Part shown: positions 34,662 through 41,420 of the stretch, one piece after another
How positions within the stretch are numbered: the stretch's first letter is position 1
Layout of the letters: each line of letters starts with the position of its first letter
NCBI GenBank assembly: GCA_905234865.1
Contig: CAJOJE010000017.1
Location: 1 to 55,784, forward strand
DNA length: 55,784 nucleotides
DNA from: Candidatus Gastranaerophilales bacterium
GTDB taxonomy: Bacteria > Cyanobacteriota > Vampirovibrionia > Gastranaerophilales > Gastranaerophilaceae
Reading direction: 5' to 3'
The notes under the pieces: model-generated
What the model was told of the DNA's origin: nothing
The model's database searches: none
The model's input: only the letters and a program-made list of their open reading frames with translations
Program-made: the position numbers and the translations under genes

Positions 34662-35474
34662 TTGAAAGAAATAAAATTTGAAAAATGGCATGGGCTCGGG
34701 AATGATTTTATAATTTTAGAAAACGACCAAGCAACGTCAGACCTTGCAAAGATTATGTGCGACAGGAAGTTTGGCATCGGAGCGGACGGTATTTTCAGCC
34801 CAAAAACAACAAATAAAGCCGATATTGCGTGGGATTTTTATAATTCCGACGGTTCGATTGCTCAAATGTGCGGAAACGGGATAAGGTGTTTTGCAAAATA
34901 TGCTTATGAAAAAAAACTCGTAAAAAATACAAAATTCAAAGTTATGACTTTAAAAGGAATTGTAATTCCCGAAATTTTAGATAACGGCGAAGTTAAAGTC
35001 GATATGGGAGAACCTGTTTTTAATCCTAAATTAATTCCGGTAAATGTTTTAGACCCTATGAATTTTGAAATTGAAGGCTTTGGTGCGGGAGCAGTCAGCA
35101 TGGGAAATCCTCATTGTTTGATTTATACAAATGAAAATTCCAAAGAACTGGCAGAAAAATTCGGAAGAAAAATTGAAACTTCTTCTCTTTTTCCCGAAAA
35201 AACCAACGTAGAATTTATTAATTTGATAAATAAAAACGAAATTAACGTAAACGTTTGGGAAAGAGGGTGCGGAATAACTCTTGCCTGCGGAACGGGCGCT
35301 TGCGCTTCCGTTGTATACGGAATAAAAAGAGGATTGCTTGATAACATTGTAAAAGTTAATCTTCCGGGCGGTTCTTTGACGATTGAATACTTCGGAAAGT
35401 CGGTTTATATGACGGGAAGCGCCACAAAAGTATATGAAGGAAAATTCTTTTTGACGCAGATATGTAAAGATTAA
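34662..35474 (+). CDS. dapF: Diaminopimelate epimerase DapF
   Basis: A 270-residue cofactor-free epimerase that converts LL- to meso-diaminopimelate for lysine and peptidoglycan. It opens with FEKWHGLGNDFIILEN. Both catalytic thiols are present: Cys70 in AQMCGNGIRCFA and Cys209 in TLACGTGACAS. A conserved MGNPHCLIY segment lies between them. The length is typical. The start is TTG, with AGAGGA upstream. No ATG in the frame would keep the N-terminal strand. Thirteen base pairs separate it from the DUF4127 gene, so the two form an operon. Confidence 0.95.
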   Translation: MKEIKFEKWHGLGNDFIILENDQATSDLAKIMCDRKFGIGADGIFSPKTTNKADIAWDFYNSDGSIAQMCGNGIRCFAKYAYEKKLVKNTKFKVMTLKGIVIPEILDNGEVKVDMGEPVFNPKLIPVNVLDPMNFEIEGFGAGAVSMGNPHCLIYTNENSKELAEKFGRKIETSSLFPEKTNVEFINLINKNEINVNVWERGCGITLACGTGACASVVYGIKRGLLDNIVKVNLPGGSLTIEYFGKSVYMTGSATKVYEGKFFLTQICKD

Positions 35475-35560
35475 GATATATGTATTTTTTTATACTTGTG
35501 TCTTAAAAATGTTTATGTTAGGCTAAAAATTGCAAAAAACAATTAATTAAGGAAATAAAA

Positions 35561-35851
35561 ATGGGAAAATACGAATTATTATCAGCGATTAAACCTAATC
35601 TTGATAACGATGAAGCAGATAAAGTAGTTGCGAAAATCGAAGAAACAATTCAAGGTTTTGGCGGAAACGTTATTGATACAGAAAAAATGGGAAGAAAAAA
35701 ATCGGCATACGATATTCAAGGATACAGGGACAGTTATTTTGTAGTACAAAAAATGAACCTTCCCGAAGATAAAGTAGTTGATTTTAAAAGACAATTAAGA
35801 TTAAACGAAAATATTATCAGAACAATTTTCACAAAAATTACGAAGGCATAA
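35561..35851 (+). CDS. rpsF: Ribosomal protein S6
   Basis: A 96-residue 30S subunit protein that binds 16S rRNA as a pair with S18. The sequence starts KYELLSAIKPNLDNDEADKVV and continues with MGRKKSAYDIQGYRDSYFVVQKM, matching the S6 fold (two helices on a four-stranded sheet). It ends after RLNENIIRTIF. The order rpsF-ssb-rpsR is the standard bacterial operon. A TTGTGT-N17-TAGGCT pair at 35496-35524 is a possible promoter. ssb begins 3 bp after the stop. Confidence 0.95.
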   Translation: MGKYELLSAIKPNLDNDEADKVVAKIEETIQGFGGNVIDTEKMGRKKSAYDIQGYRDSYFVVQKMNLPEDKVVDFKRQLRLNENIIRTIFTKITKA

Positions 35852-35854
35852 AAC

Positions 35855-36268
35855 ATGACTCTTGCAAAAATCGTTGTGACGGGAAATGTTAAAAAAAATC
35901 CCGAAAAAAGATTTACACAAAATAATCTTGCCGTAACAAGTCTTATCGTTGACATTAATCCTGATGATGAAACAATTGTAAGAGTTGTTGCTTTTGGTAC
36001 AATTGCTGACAGAGTAGCGGATACGATTTCTATGGGCGACACCGTTATTGTTGATGGCAGGCTTCAAATGGAATCCGTTAAATCTCAAAACGGCAAAGAG
36101 AGAAAAGTTGCAACGATTAATGCATCTCAAGTGGAAAAAATCGGCGGAGCTTCTGTTTCTTCAAATAATTCTTCGTCATCTTCTTCAAGAAAAGAAGAGC
36201 CGGTTGTACAATTTTCAACCGATGAAATAGCGGAAGATTTGATTGACCCTGATGAAATTCCGTTTTAA
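35855..36268 (+). CDS. ssb: Single-stranded DNA-binding protein
   Basis: A 137-residue SSB. The N-terminal OB-fold (about 1-105) starts LAKIVVTGNVKKNPEKRF and includes VDGRLQMESVKSQNGKERKV. A short Ser-rich linker (about 110-120) leads to the acidic tail DLIDPDEIPF, the protein-docking tip shared by bacterial SSBs. The linker is short compared with E. coli SSB, giving a lower total length. It coats single-stranded DNA in replication, repair and recombination. It lies between rpsF and rpsR in the usual order. Confidence 0.95.
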   Translation: MTLAKIVVTGNVKKNPEKRFTQNNLAVTSLIVDINPDDETIVRVVAFGTIADRVADTISMGDTVIVDGRLQMESVKSQNGKERKVATINASQVEKIGGASVSSNNSSSSSSRKEEPVVQFSTDEIAEDLIDPDEIPF

Positions 36269-36300
36269 TAAGATTAGATAAAAAATAAAGGAAAGTATAA

Positions 36301-36534
36301 ATGGCTAAAGATTTAAAAGACAATAAAAAGAAAAAAACCTGCAGTTTTTGCGCTGACAAAGTTGAAGTAATTGATTACAAAGATACTTCAAAATTAAAAA
36401 GATTTTTATCTGAAGCAGGAAAAATTCTTCCAAGAAGAATAACGGGAACTTGCGCACTTCACCAAAGAAAACTTGCAAGTGCCGTTAAAAAAGCTAGAGA
36501 AGCATCTTTGATCGCATACGTTTTTGAAAACTAA
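36301..36534 (+). CDS. rpsR: Ribosomal protein S18
   Basis: A 77-residue S18 protein. It shows the family's [22 protein letters not shown] in split form (CSFC at 15-18, DYKD near 25), the core [24 protein letters not shown] and the C-terminal AREASLIAY. Four Cys/His residues could bind zinc, as in other zinc-type S18 proteins. It is the likely acetylation substrate of the RimI enzyme encoded at 4812-5342. It is followed by a terminator that ends the rpsF operon. Confidence 0.95.
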   Translation: MAKDLKDNKKKKTCSFCADKVEVIDYKDTSKLKRFLSEAGKILPRRITGTCALHQRKLASAVKKAREASLIAYVFEN

Positions 36535-36552
36535 GTTTATTTTCATAACAAA

Positions 36553-36586
36553 CAAGCCGCAATTTTTGTGATTGCGGTTTTGTTGT
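36553..36586 (+). terminator. Terminator of rpsF-ssb-rpsR
   Basis: CCGCAAT (36557-36563) and ATTGCGG (36571-36577) form a 7-bp stem with a 7-base loop, followed by TTTTGTTG. The flanking A-rich and T-rich bases extend the pairing. Confidence 0.8.
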
Positions 36587-36605
36587 GTGAAAAATTTTGT
36601 TCGGC

Positions 36606-36634
36606 TTGCAAAATATCATAAAAAATGATATAAT
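36606..36634 (+). promoter_or_regulatory. Strong promoter of the ankyrin gene
   Basis: TTGCAA (36606-36611) and a perfect TATAAT (36629-36634) are exactly 17 bases apart. TGA precedes the -10 box, giving an extended -10 motif. The start should fall near 36641, a leader of about 30 bases. Confidence 0.75.
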
Positions 36635-36672
36635 CTACATTATTTTTTTTATTTAACGAGGTTTTGTGCAGT

Positions 36673-37755
36673 ATGAAAAAGACTTTCCCCATTGTCCTTT
36701 TATGTTCTTTTATTGTTTTATCTCCCGTTTATTCAAGCGAAGTAAATTCTAAAGAAAGTAAAACTTTTATCACATCAAATAAAATTCAATCAGCTATCGA
36801 TAAAAAAGAGTTGAATAATGAATTATTTAAGGCAATAGAAGAGGGAAATTTTGATAAAGCAAAAGAACTTATAAAAAACGGCGCAGATGTTAACGCTAAA
36901 ACCGAAGGAGACATAACGCCTTTAATGTTTGCAAGCTTCTTGGGACATACAGATATTGCAAAATACTTAGTTGAAAAAGGTGCCACCAAAGGAGGTGATA
37001 CGCCTTTAATATGTGCAAGTGACGTCGGAAAATTAGATATTGTAAAATACTTAGTTGAAAAAGGTGCCGATGTTAACGCTAAAGATGGGGACGGCTATAC
37101 AGCTCTAATGATTGTAGCTGAAAAAGGAAATTTAGATATTGTAAAATATTTAATTGAAAACGGCGCAGATGTTAACGCTAAAACCAAAGAAGGCATGATG
37201 ACGCCTTTATTCATTGCAAGCTCAAATGGACATACGGATATTGTAAAATATTTAATTGAAAACGGCGCAGATGTTAACGCTAAAACCAAAGAAGGCATGA
37301 CGCCTTTATTCATTGCAAGCTTCTATGGATATACGGATATTGTAAAATATTTAATTGAAAACGGCGCAGATGTTAATGCTGAAGATGGGTACGGCAATAC
37401 AGCTCTAATATTTGCAAGCTTCCATGGACATACGGATATTGTAAAATACTTAGTTGAAAAAGGTGCCGATGTTAACGCTAAAACCAAAATAGGCTGGACA
37501 CCTTTAATGTTTGCAAGCTTCTTGGGACATACAGATATTGCAAAATACTTAGTTGAAAAAGGTGCCGATGTTAACGCTAAAACCGAAGGAGACATAACGC
37601 CTTTAATGTTTGCAAGCTTCTTGGGACATACAGATATTGCAAAATACTTAGTTGAAAAAGGTGCCCGAAAGAGGCGGGATGCCTTTAATGTCTGCAATTC
37701 AAGGAGGAAATTTAGATATTGTAAAATATTTGGTAGAAAACGGTGCAAAAGTTGA
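36673..37755 (+). CDS. Secreted ankyrin-repeat protein, frameshifted near the 3' end
   Basis: A 360-residue protein with a signal peptide (cleavage likely after VYS, near residue 21) followed by about nine ankyrin repeats of roughly 33 residues (for example TPLFIASSNGHTDIVKYLIE, NGADVNAKTKEGM). Ankyrin repeats bind other proteins; an exported version could act in the periplasm or outside the cell. ATG at 36673 fits the signal peptide and a GAGG site 11 bases upstream. A TTG three codons earlier is less likely. After residue 330 or so the frame shifts and the last residues (RKRRDAFNVCNSRRK onward) are out-of-frame noise. The true ending continues in another frame to 37852. Several repeats are identical at DNA level, so recent duplication or misassembly is possible. 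Confidence 0.8.
   Translation: MKKTFPIVLLCSFIVLSPVYSSEVNSKESKTFITSNKIQSAIDKKELNNELFKAIEEGNFDKAKELIKNGADVNAKTEGDITPLMFASFLGHTDIAKYLVEKGATKGGDTPLICASDVGKLDIVKYLVEKGADVNAKDGDGYTALMIVAEKGNLDIVKYLIENGADVNAKTKEGMMTPLFIASSNGHTDIVKYLIENGADVNAKTKEGMTPLFIASFYGYTDIVKYLIENGADVNAEDGYGNTALIFASFHGHTDIVKYLVEKGADVNAKTKIGWTPLMFASFLGHTDIAKYLVEKGADVNAKTEGDITPLMFASFLGHTDIAKYLVEKGARKRRDAFNVCNSRRKFRYCKIFGRKRCKS
36886..36984 (+). repeat. 99-bp exact repeat inside the ankyrin gene, copy 1
   Basis: This block encodes one ankyrin unit with its linker and is identical, base for base, to 37567-37665. Most of it also occurs between 37506 and 37566. Protein-level repeats normally drift at synonymous sites, so identity indicates recent duplication or gene conversion. 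Confidence 0.85.
37567..37665 (+). repeat. 99-bp exact repeat inside the ankyrin gene, copy 2
   Basis: Identical to 36886-36984. The frameshift lies about a dozen bases after its end, in the block that corresponds to the short, non-standard linker following copy 1. Confidence 0.85.
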
Positions 37756-37852
37756 TGCTAAAAACAATGCAAACAAAACCACTCTTGATTATGCCATAGA
37801 AAAAGGTAATAAAGAAATCGAAGACTATTTAAAATCAAAAGGCGCAAAGTAG
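37666..37852 (+). pseudogene. Out-of-frame C-terminal part of the ankyrin protein
   Basis: In the second frame the sequence continues as PLMSAIQGGNLDIVKYLVE, NGAKVDAKNNANK and a capping repeat that ends in DYLKSKGAK, clearly the original C-terminal repeats. Compared with the paralogous block after copy 1 (GATACGCC), the sequence here reads GATGCC, two bases shorter. A 2-base deletion therefore explains the shift. Restoring it gives a protein of about 390 residues with eleven repeats. Confidence 0.75.
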
Positions 37853-37854
37853 AA

Positions 37855-39165
37855 TTATTTTATCATTGTTGCGGAGAATTTATACGCTTTAAACGTGTCT
37901 GAGAAATGGTCATGGGGTAAGCCTGCTTTTAATTTTAAGGATGATAAAAATACTTTTTTATCATGCAATTGCCCCCAAACAGAAGGCAAGTAAACGGCTT
38001 TTGCTTCTTTATCCTGAATAATTATGCCGTCCTCATTTTCTTTTATTTGATTTAATAAATCTTCTTCATCATTAAATCGCATTTCAACGGGTTCCGATAA
38101 TAAAGAAATTTCAATATCCAATTCGTCCAATTCGTCTTTTTGAACGGCACGAAATCTAGGGTCATTATATGCGGCATTTTTAGAGTTTATAACAAGGTCG
38201 ACAATTAAGGGTCTGTGCGGAATAATTGAACCTATGCATCCTCTCAAGTTGCCCGATTTATTTAATGTTACAAAACAAGCGCCGATTTCGTCAAGAACTT
38301 TCGGGTATGCCGGAATTTTTTCATCCCGTATGGATTTTTTTACGATATCAATTAAAACATCTCTATAATTTTGTTTTATAAAATTATTTTTTTTATCTTC
38401 ATATAATCCCCAAGCGCCATAACCTACAACTCTTTCAATGTAGTTTGTGGTTTTTGATGAATTATATAAATCAAGTCTTATGAGAGAATAATTATTTTGA
38501 CGTGCAAAATAAGAAAGCGCATATAAACTTATGGCATTACATGCCATATTTGTTTGAAAATCTTTTAAATCCCCCGTTTCAATTTTAATTGCCGTTATCG
38601 TATCAAGTTTCATAGCCTCGATATCGGTTAAATAATGGCTCAAATCGGATGAAATAACAAAAGCGTTGTCTTTGTCCGGGTAATATTTTTCAAGAATTTT
38701 TACGATTTTATCGGGCGGCATATCGCATATTACAATCGGTATTATTTTAATTTCGTCAAAAAGAGATTGAATTAAAGGAACTTGAACCTCGATTGCATGT
38801 TCATCAACAAACGCTTCAGTTTTAAATTCACACTCAAACTCTTCTTTTAATTCGTTATTTATTTCCCTGTTTACTTCTATTCTTCCTAACGGAGTTACGA
38901 TATAATCGTGGTTTAATAACGCCATTCCCTTAAAATATAATTTATGTGCAGGGGCGATTATAAAAATATTTTTGACATCTCTATTAATAAGGCTTATTGC
39001 TCTGTATGCCAATTCGCCCGAATATTGATACCCTGCATGCGGAGCAACGACTGCTCTTGTAGGAAATTTAACTTCTTCTTTTTTAAATGAAGCAATTAAT
39101 TTTTCCAGTTCTTCTTTATTTTCGGGGAAAAATGTCCCTTCTACTTTGGATGTCGAATTTGTCAT
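37855..39165 (-). CDS. AmrB-AmrA fusion (MEMO1 and AMMECR1 domains)
   Basis: A 436-residue fusion of the two non-radical proteins of the AmmeMemoRadiSam system. Residues about 8-260 are a MEMO-family domain with metal-type residues in VVAPHAGYQYSG, DEHAIEVQVP and SSDLSHYL. Residues about 275-430 are an AMMECR1 domain with ACFVTLNKSGNLRGCIG, NAAYNDPRF and LDIEISLLSEP. Human MEMO1 and AMMECR1 are homologues. The bacterial system's reaction is not established. The radical SAM partner is encoded divergently 21 bp away. A TATAAT box lies 6 bases before the ATG and there is no ribosome binding site, so a leaderless mRNA from the shared symmetric promoter is likely. Confidence 0.93.
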   Translation of the reverse strand: MTNSTSKVEGTFFPENKEELEKLIASFKKEEVKFPTRAVVAPHAGYQYSGELAYRAISLINRDVKNIFIIAPAHKLYFKGMALLNHDYIVTPLGRIEVNREINNELKEEFECEFKTEAFVDEHAIEVQVPLIQSLFDEIKIIPIVICDMPPDKIVKILEKYYPDKDNAFVISSDLSHYLTDIEAMKLDTITAIKIETGDLKDFQTNMACNAISLYALSYFARQNNYSLIRLDLYNSSKTTNYIERVVGYGAWGLYEDKKNNFIKQNYRDVLIDIVKKSIRDEKIPAYPKVLDEIGACFVTLNKSGNLRGCIGSIIPHRPLIVDLVINSKNAAYNDPRFRAVQKDELDELDIEISLLSEPVEMRFNDEEDLLNQIKENEDGIIIQDKEAKAVYLPSVWGQLHDKKVFLSSLKLKAGLPHDHFSDTFKAYKFSATMIK

Positions 39166-39170
39166 AAGTG

Positions 39171-39180
39171 TATTATAATA
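39171..39180. promoter_or_regulatory. Symmetric -10 element shared by divergent genes
   Basis: TATTATAATA is its own reverse complement and gives a perfect TATAAT on both strands: 39174-39179 forward and 39177-39172 reverse. Each copy lies 6-7 bases before the ATG of its gene (39187 plus, 39165 minus). A TTGTTT box at a 16-base spacing supports the minus direction; the plus -35 is weak. Shared symmetric -10 elements are an established cause of divergent transcription in bacteria. Confidence 0.6.
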
Positions 39181-39186
39181 TATCTT

Positions 39187-40173
39187 ATGGAAAAAACAAA
39201 TAAAACAATAAAATGTAATATTTGCCCGAGAAGTTGCAATTTACCTCCCGAAACTGAAGGATATTGTCATGTTAGAAAAAATACGGGAGAAAAAATCGAA
39301 CTTACAACGTACGGTTATAATACGGGTCTTAGCCTTGATCCTATTGAGAAAAAGCCCCTTTATCATTTTTATCCTTCAAGTTCAATACTGTCTTTCGGGA
39401 CAATAGGATGTATTATGGGATGCAGGTTTTGCCAAAATTATCTAACATCTAAATCAAAAGAAAATCCAAAGAAATTTAATAAACTCTTTCCTATTGATAT
39501 TGTAAAAATTGCGCTTCAAAACAATATCGGTTCAATCGCTTTTACATATAACGACCCGATTGCATTTTTTGAATATGCAATCGATACCGCAAGGCTTGCT
39601 CAAGAAAACGGATTAAAAACAGTTCATGTTACAAGCGGTTATCTTTCAAGAGAATATTTTGAAACATTTTTTAAAAATATAAATGCGGTTAATATTGACC
39701 TAAAAGGTTTTAGCGAAGAATTTTACAATAAAAACTGTTTTGCACATCTAAATCCCGTTTTGGATACGATTAAATACGTTAAGAATGAAACAAATGTACA
39801 TCTTGAACTTACAACTCTTTTAATAGAAGGCGAAAATAATTCTTTTGATATATTGAAAAGGGAAATTGACTGGATTTTAAACAATTTGGGCGAATTAACC
39901 CCACTTCATTTCAGTGCTTTTTTCCCGAGATACAAATTATTAAATAAACCCCAAACGTCTTTTGATACGCTTTTAAAAGCGTACAACCTTGCAACTTCAA
40001 TGGGGTTGAAATACGTTTATCTCGGTAATTTGTCCAATGTTAAAACTTCTTCAACTTATTGCCGTAATTGCAAAAAACCCCTGATTGTAAGGGCGGGGTA
40101 TAAAATAATTGAAAATGTTTTAAAAGATAATAAATGTCCTTATTGTAATACTCTTCAAAGCGGAATATTTTAA
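39187..40173 (+). CDS. amrS: AmmeMemoRadiSam system radical SAM enzyme (AmrS)
   Basis: A 328-residue radical SAM protein. The 4Fe-4S-binding CxxxCxxC motif is in GCIMGCRFCQN (about 78-88). An N-terminal Cys cluster (CNICPRSCNLPPETEGYC) resembles that of pyruvate formate-lyase activating enzyme relatives. The SAM-binding TYNDPIAFFEYA and HVTSGYLSREYFE segments fit the AmrS family. A C-terminal CRNCKKP and CPYC pair may hold a further metal. It is the partner of the divergently encoded AmrB-AmrA fusion; together they complete the system. Substrate and product are unknown. Translation probably starts on a leaderless mRNA. Confidence 0.93.
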   Translation: MEKTNKTIKCNICPRSCNLPPETEGYCHVRKNTGEKIELTTYGYNTGLSLDPIEKKPLYHFYPSSSILSFGTIGCIMGCRFCQNYLTSKSKENPKKFNKLFPIDIVKIALQNNIGSIAFTYNDPIAFFEYAIDTARLAQENGLKTVHVTSGYLSREYFETFFKNINAVNIDLKGFSEEFYNKNCFAHLNPVLDTIKYVKNETNVHLELTTLLIEGENNSFDILKREIDWILNNLGELTPLHFSAFFPRYKLLNKPQTSFDTLLKAYNLATSMGLKYVYLGNLSNVKTSSTYCRNCKKPLIVRAGYKIIENVLKDNKCPYCNTLQSGIF

Positions 40174-40310
40174 TTTTTGATAAATTATTATGCGATGAAA
40201 TTATTTAAAATACCGTTGTAGGGTAACATGAATTTATTTTATTGAAAAAGACCTTAAAAATACTGCAATAAAGGGAGTACGCAAGATTTTAAATAAAATG
40301 CATCCTTTTA

Positions 40311-40340
40311 ATTGCCGAAAAACAAGAAAGTTTCGGCAAT
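40311..40340 (+). terminator. Hairpin, weak terminator candidate
   Basis: ATTGCCGAAA (40311-40320) and TTTCGGCAAT (40331-40340) form a perfect 10-bp stem with a 10-base loop, followed by AATTTT rather than a full T-run. It may end the amrS transcript or be an RNA-stability element. Confidence 0.5.
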
Positions 40341-40395
40341 AATTTTGAGGCTTGCGTTGTAATATTTACTGCAGCTTAGAGATTTTTACCCCATA

Positions 40396-40436
40396 ATAAA
40401 ACAATAAGGAAGATTGTTTCCTCCTTATTGTTTTAT
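40396..40436. terminator. Bidirectional terminator, 15-bp perfect stem
   Basis: Bases 40396-40410 (ATAAAACAATAAGGA) pair perfectly with 40422-40436 across an 11-base loop. The A+T-rich foot of the stem supplies a U-rich tail in either direction. It lies between two converging genes (amrS and the gene at 40461), where a two-way terminator is expected. Confidence 0.75.
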
Positions 40437-40460
40437 CAAATTGCTCTTTAGTTTGTAGAA

Positions 40461-41204
40461 TTAGTCTTTCGGTCTGTCCGGAGTAAAATTTGCAACTTCG
40501 GTTTCTTTTCCTTCTTTGTCTATGTCCCATACGATAATTTTGGGAGAAATACCTTTTTGCAAGAGGTATTTTCTGTCAGGATTGCCGTCTTTGTCAAATC
40601 TTGTCAACATATCGCTGTAAATAGGATTTTTATAATCCCTGTCATCATATTTTAATTCATATTTGGGAGTTCTTCCGTCCTCTTGGTATTCCGTTCTTTT
40701 TCCTATCGTTTGAAAACCTGCGTGATTTCCGCCCATTGCGTATGTATAGTCAATTTTGGTCTTTAATTTTGATGTTTCGGGGTCGTAAATTAAAGTTTTT
40801 TCGCCGTGTTTTCTACTTTCGATAGTCCTTGCTATAACTTTATCGTCCTTATCTAAATAAGTCATTACACGACCGTCTTCAATCGGGTCAATTATGTCTG
40901 CTTTTCTGGGATCGTCAAAGATTGCTTCTTCAGGACGTCTTTTTCCGAAATTAAAGATTTCTTCGGGTACGATTTTTTCGATATCGTCATATTTTTTTGT
41001 GTAATCGCTATAATCGCTTCCGCCTGTACCCCAGCCCCAGCCTTTAAAGCTTGTGTTATTTGCCGAGTTATTTTGTTTAACAAATACATCCGTTGCTAAA
41101 GCATGAGAATTGTTAGTGTTGTTAGCTGCGGAAAAGTTGGTGCGATTTACTTTATTTGTGTTAAGGTTTGCACCGAAACCCAATTGAATGCTTCCGATTT
41201 GCAT
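40461..41204 (-). CDS. Hypothetical protein with hairpin-repeat-like C-terminal half
   Basis: A 247-residue protein of no recognised family. ATG at 41204 is chosen because GGAGGA lies about 9 bases upstream; a longer frame would start before that site. The first 60 residues are Asn/Ser/Thr-rich (GSIQLGFGANLNTNKVNRTN) and lead to NTSFKGWGWGTGG. From about 110 on, short segments such as MTYLDKDDKVIARTIE and LTRFDKDGNPDRKYLL repeat a D-K-D-G/D turn between predicted strands, like the units of the EF-hand protein at 16521. No signal peptide or membrane helix is present. The gene stands alone between terminators. It may be a surface or secreted protein; this is inferred from composition. Confidence 0.75.
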   Translation of the reverse strand: MQIGSIQLGFGANLNTNKVNRTNFSAANNTNNSHALATDVFVKQNNSANNTSFKGWGWGTGGSDYSDYTKKYDDIEKIVPEEIFNFGKRRPEEAIFDDPRKADIIDPIEDGRVMTYLDKDDKVIARTIESRKHGEKTLIYDPETSKLKTKIDYTYAMGGNHAGFQTIGKRTEYQEDGRTPKYELKYDDRDYKNPIYSDMLTRFDKDGNPDRKYLLQKGISPKIIVWDIDKEGKETEVANFTPDRPKD

Positions 41205-41367
41205 TTTGATGTGTCCTCCGTTTTCTCTTGTTGTTAATATTTCGTGTTTATTTATGTGTAAGTATAACACTTATAAATAAAATTGTTTGCTAATTCTTTC
41301 TTGAAAACCTTGAAAATTGTAACAATTCTTTATAATTGTATGAATTACACTTTTTGTTTTGAATATT

Positions 41368-41404
41368 AAAAAACCTTCAAAACTTTGAATTTTGAAGGTT
41401 TTTT
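41368..41404. terminator. Terminator of clpC
   Basis: AACCTTCAAAA (41372-41382) and TTTTGAAGGTT (41390-41400) make an 11-bp stem with a 7-base loop, flanked by A-runs on the left and T-runs on the right. It lies 16 bp after the clpC stop on the minus strand and could work in both directions. Confidence 0.85.
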
Positions 41405-41420
41405 AATATATTTTCCGAAT

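Noticed and set aside
36886-37665. Regularly spaced repeats that could be taken for a CRISPR array
   Set aside because: The roughly 100-bp period is in frame and encodes 33-residue ankyrin units; there are no unique spacers or cas genes.
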